DNA from: Lawsonella clevelandensis
Lineage (GTDB): Bacteria > Actinomycetota > Actinomycetes > Mycobacteriales > Mycobacteriaceae
Length of the DNA: 64,000 bases
Direction: 5' to 3'
NCBI RefSeq assembly: GCF_003241315.1
Contig: NZ_QFOZ01000002.1
Coordinates: forward strand, 1 to 64,000
Position numbers and translations under genes: made by a program. Each line of letters begins with the position of its first letter. The first letter of the stretch is position 1. A model generated the notes under the pieces. The model saw nothing but the letters and a program-made list of their open reading frames with translations, had not been told where the DNA came from and did no database searches. This document shows, one piece after another, positions 62,049 to 64,000 of the stretch.

Positions 62049-62897
62049 ATGGATGGCGTTCTCCTGAATCAGGAGCTCGTCTTTCGAGTGATCGACTTGA
62101 CGGGCGTATTCTGTGGAGGTTGTCTGGGCGGCACCGTGGCGCGCCGCCATAAATTTGATTTCGTCGGATTCCTTATTCTGGGTATTAGTACAGCTCTCGG
62201 TGGCGGTGTACTACGTGACATCATGCTGAATCTCACGCCTATTGCCCTCACCAATGGTTCCTACCTTATAGCGGCAGTTTGTGGTGTGTTTATCTCCATG
62301 GTGCTCCGCATCGATGACCGAAAATTCTGGATTAATCTTTTCAGTGTTATTGACGCATTGACCGTTGGGTCATGGGCAGCCACGGGCGCTTCAAAAACAT
62401 TAGCTGCCGGGTTAGGGGTAGGACCTGCCCTCTTGCTAGGCGTTGTTACCGCTATTGGCGGGGGAATTATTCGTGACGTGCTCGTAGGCCGTACACCTGA
62501 GGTATTTGGCGGCAATACACTGTATGCGACACCAGCATTAGCCGGTGCTGCCGTGGTCACCATGGTGCATGGCATTGGTTATCCTGGCGTCGGTATGATT
62601 GCGGGCACTATCACCGGGGGTGCTCTCTGCCTACCTGCCCGGCTTTTCGGATGGTCCCTTCCGGATTTACCCGATTGGAGTATTGATTCGGCAGCGGCAC
62701 AATTTCTCCGCAAGATTAAAGGTGATAAATCCCATCGGGCGAAATCCCACCTCCGTAATTTGCAGCGAATGGAAGAGCACGTCAGCCGCTCGCAGCAGGC
62801 AGGTAATAACACTGGAAATGACGGTACAGAGGATCTTCACCCTCCAATAACTGCGGATCACTCTGATACCAGTGAGAAGGGCAACAAGACTGCCTAG
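62049..62897 (+). CDS. TRIC/UPF0126-family membrane protein
   Basis: 282 residues. Six or seven membrane segments arranged as two repeats, each with the glycine-rich motif: GGGVLRDIML (about 56-65) and GGGIIRDVLVG (about 138-148). The family includes prokaryotic TRIC cation channels. After the last helix there is a basic and polar cytoplasmic tail of about 75 residues. ATG 62049 follows GAGG. The substrate of this member is unknown. dgt starts 100 nt downstream. Confidence 0.87.
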   Translation: MDGVLLNQELVFRVIDLTGVFCGGCLGGTVARRHKFDFVGFLILGISTALGGGVLRDIMLNLTPIALTNGSYLIAAVCGVFISMVLRIDDRKFWINLFSVIDALTVGSWAATGASKTLAAGLGVGPALLLGVVTAIGGGIIRDVLVGRTPEVFGGNTLYATPALAGAAVVTMVHGIGYPGVGMIAGTITGGALCLPARLFGWSLPDLPDWSIDSAAAQFLRKIKGDKSHRAKSHLRNLQRMEEHVSRSQQAGNNTGNDGTEDLHPPITADHSDTSEKGNKTA

Positions 62898-62997
62898 GGG
62901 AGAACAACCCTAGCTAAGAATAACCCTGTGGCACACCAATAATGGCTGCATGTCCTGCTAGAGTACCTGTCAAAATGCTCGGTAGAATAAAACCAAC

Positions 62998-64000
62998 ATG
63001 AGTGTTTATACCGATCACGATCTAGCCCGGCAACAACCAGAACATCCCAAGGCTTCGCAACTGGGAGAAACTGGCCATTGTGACCGGCGTAGTCCCTTTT
63101 CCCACGACCGCGCACGTATCTTGCATAGTGGTGCGCTTCGTCGTCTTGCCGATAAAACTCAAGTGGTTGGGCCGCAGGAAGGCGATGTGCCACGTACACG
63201 CCTTACCCATTCCCTGGAAGTAGCACAGATATCCGCTGGTATTGCCGCCGGTCTGGGGGTTGATGAGGATCTTGCAGAATTGGCGGGTCTTGCCCACGAT
63301 ATTGGCCACCCGCCCTATGGCCATAATGGGGAACGCGCCCTTGATGATCTTGCAGCAGAGTGCGGTGGATTTGAAGGGAATGCGCAAACACTGCGTATCC
63401 TTACCCGCCTGGAACCAAAAGTACTGGCAGACGATGGTTCATCACGGGGGCTTAACCTGTCCCGTGCAGCTCTTGACGCTATCTGTAAATACCCATGGAC
63501 TCGCCAACCCGGAAACAAAAAATTCGGTGCCTATGTAGATGATGCCGCCACTCTCGCATGGGTTCGGGAGGGCGCACCGCAGCATCGAAAATGTTTAGAA
63601 GCACAGATTATGGATTGGTCGGATGATATTGCCTACTCTGTGCATGATGTTGAGGATGGGATCCTCTCCGGCCGCATTGATCTGCGCGTACTTGGGGATT
63701 CCTCAGAATCCTCCGCGCTTGCCGCCGATGCGCACGAAACTTTTGGACTGTCCGCAGATCGTGTTGCCGCTGCTGCTTCTCGCTTGTGGGAACTTCCCCA
63801 TGTTCGTGACGTTGCGGAATCATGCGTATCCAATTCAATGCCACCATCTAACACTGCTTCTGCTAATGCTGTCCCTGCCGGCTCTATCCCCGTCAAGAAG
63901 TATTTTGGGTCCCGCGCTAACCTTGTTGCCCTGAAACAACTCACCTCGGAACTGGTGGGACGATTCGTCAATTCCACCATTGCCACCACCCGTGCCCACT
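62998..64000 (+). CDS. dgt: Deoxyguanosinetriphosphate triphosphohydrolase, 3' end outside window
   Basis: The frame is open from ATG 62998 to the end, 334 codons, and continues beyond. HD-domain metal-site residues are visible: RLTHSLEVAQIS (His), GLAHDIGHPPYGHNGE (His-Asp) and MDWSDDIAYSVHD (Asp). dGTPases split dGTP to deoxyguanosine and triphosphate. There is no Shine-Dalgarno sequence; TAGAAT lies 9 nt upstream. dnaG follows dgt in mycobacteria, so it is likely just beyond the window. Confidence 0.92.
   Translation, partial: MSVYTDHDLARQQPEHPKASQLGETGHCDRRSPFSHDRARILHSGALRRLADKTQVVGPQEGDVPRTRLTHSLEVAQISAGIAAGLGVDEDLAELAGLAHDIGHPPYGHNGERALDDLAAECGGFEGNAQTLRILTRLEPKVLADDGSSRGLNLSRAALDAICKYPWTRQPGNKKFGAYVDDAATLAWVREGAPQHRKCLEAQIMDWSDDIAYSVHDVEDGILSGRIDLRVLGDSSESSALAADAHETFGLSADRVAAAASRLWELPHVRDVAESCVSNSMPPSNTASANAVPAGSIPVKKYFGSRANLVALKQLTSELVGRFVNSTIATTRAH

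Overview
The window is a contiguous piece of an actinobacterial chromosome, most likely from the Mycobacteriales (Corynebacterium/Mycobacterium relatives); I cannot name the genus. The order of single-copy genes follows, from memory, the Mycobacterium tuberculosis stretch Rv2478c-Rv2344c: ssb-like, ettA, thioesterase, pepN, mycothiol-dependent reductase, rpiB, tig, clpP1P2X, valS, folC, ndk, rne, rplU-rpmA-obg-proB, proA-nadD-rsfS-gpgP, comEA-comEC-holA, rpsT, lepA, hemW, hrcA-dnaJ, rsmE-phoH-ybeY-CBS-era-recO-uppS, smtB-like, glyS, dgt. A GpgP-type phosphatase, a mycothiol-type DsbA homologue, paired clpP genes, DnaJ2 and a DtxR-type iron box fit this lineage. Codon use is mixed and only moderately GC-rich. 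No rRNA, insertion sequence, prophage or CRISPR array was seen.

Region 1 (1-10.1 kb) starts inside a tRNA-Arg. It carries translation and DNA housekeeping genes, an orphan DNA methyltransferase translationally coupled to a thioesterase gene, aminopeptidase N, the mycothiol-linked reductase, RpiB and an Xaa-Pro aminopeptidase. Region 2 (10.1-11.3 kb) has a small exported protein of unknown function behind a strong match to the DtxR/IdeR iron box, then tRNA-Gly and tRNA-Pro. Region 3 (11.3-29.4 kb) is protein quality control (Tig, ClpP1, ClpP2, ClpX), Mdh, ValS, FolC with a large acidic N-terminal extension containing a metallothionein-like cysteine cluster, Ndk, RNase E/G, L21, L27, Obg and ProB.

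Region 4 (29.4-35.5 kb) lies between proB and proA and is the main accessory block. It has three tandem paralogous Tat-exported metallophosphoesterases followed by a YibE/F-type membrane protein. Copies 2 and 3 share a 19-bp motif at the same distance from their start codons, which suggests common control, perhaps by a phosphate-responsive OmpR-type regulator. Region 5 (35.5-51.2 kb) holds ProA, NadD, RsfS, GpgP, a shortened ComEA, ComEC, HolA, S20, a PemK/MazF-like protein, LepA, a carboxylesterase, an M3 peptidase, a small membrane protein and HemW. Region 6 (51.2-64 kb) begins with a CIRCE operator upstream of hrcA-dnaJ. A tightly packed run from rsmE to uppS follows, then a convergent SmtB/ArsR zinc-sensor-like repressor, glyS, a TRIC/UPF0126 membrane protein and a truncated dgt that runs off the window.

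Many genes lack a Shine-Dalgarno sequence but have a TANNNT -10-like hexamer 6-8 nt before the start codon (rpiB, valS, ndk, the three phosphoesterases, proA, comEA, the carboxylesterase, rsmE, phoH). This is the layout expected for leaderless transcripts, which are common in this order.
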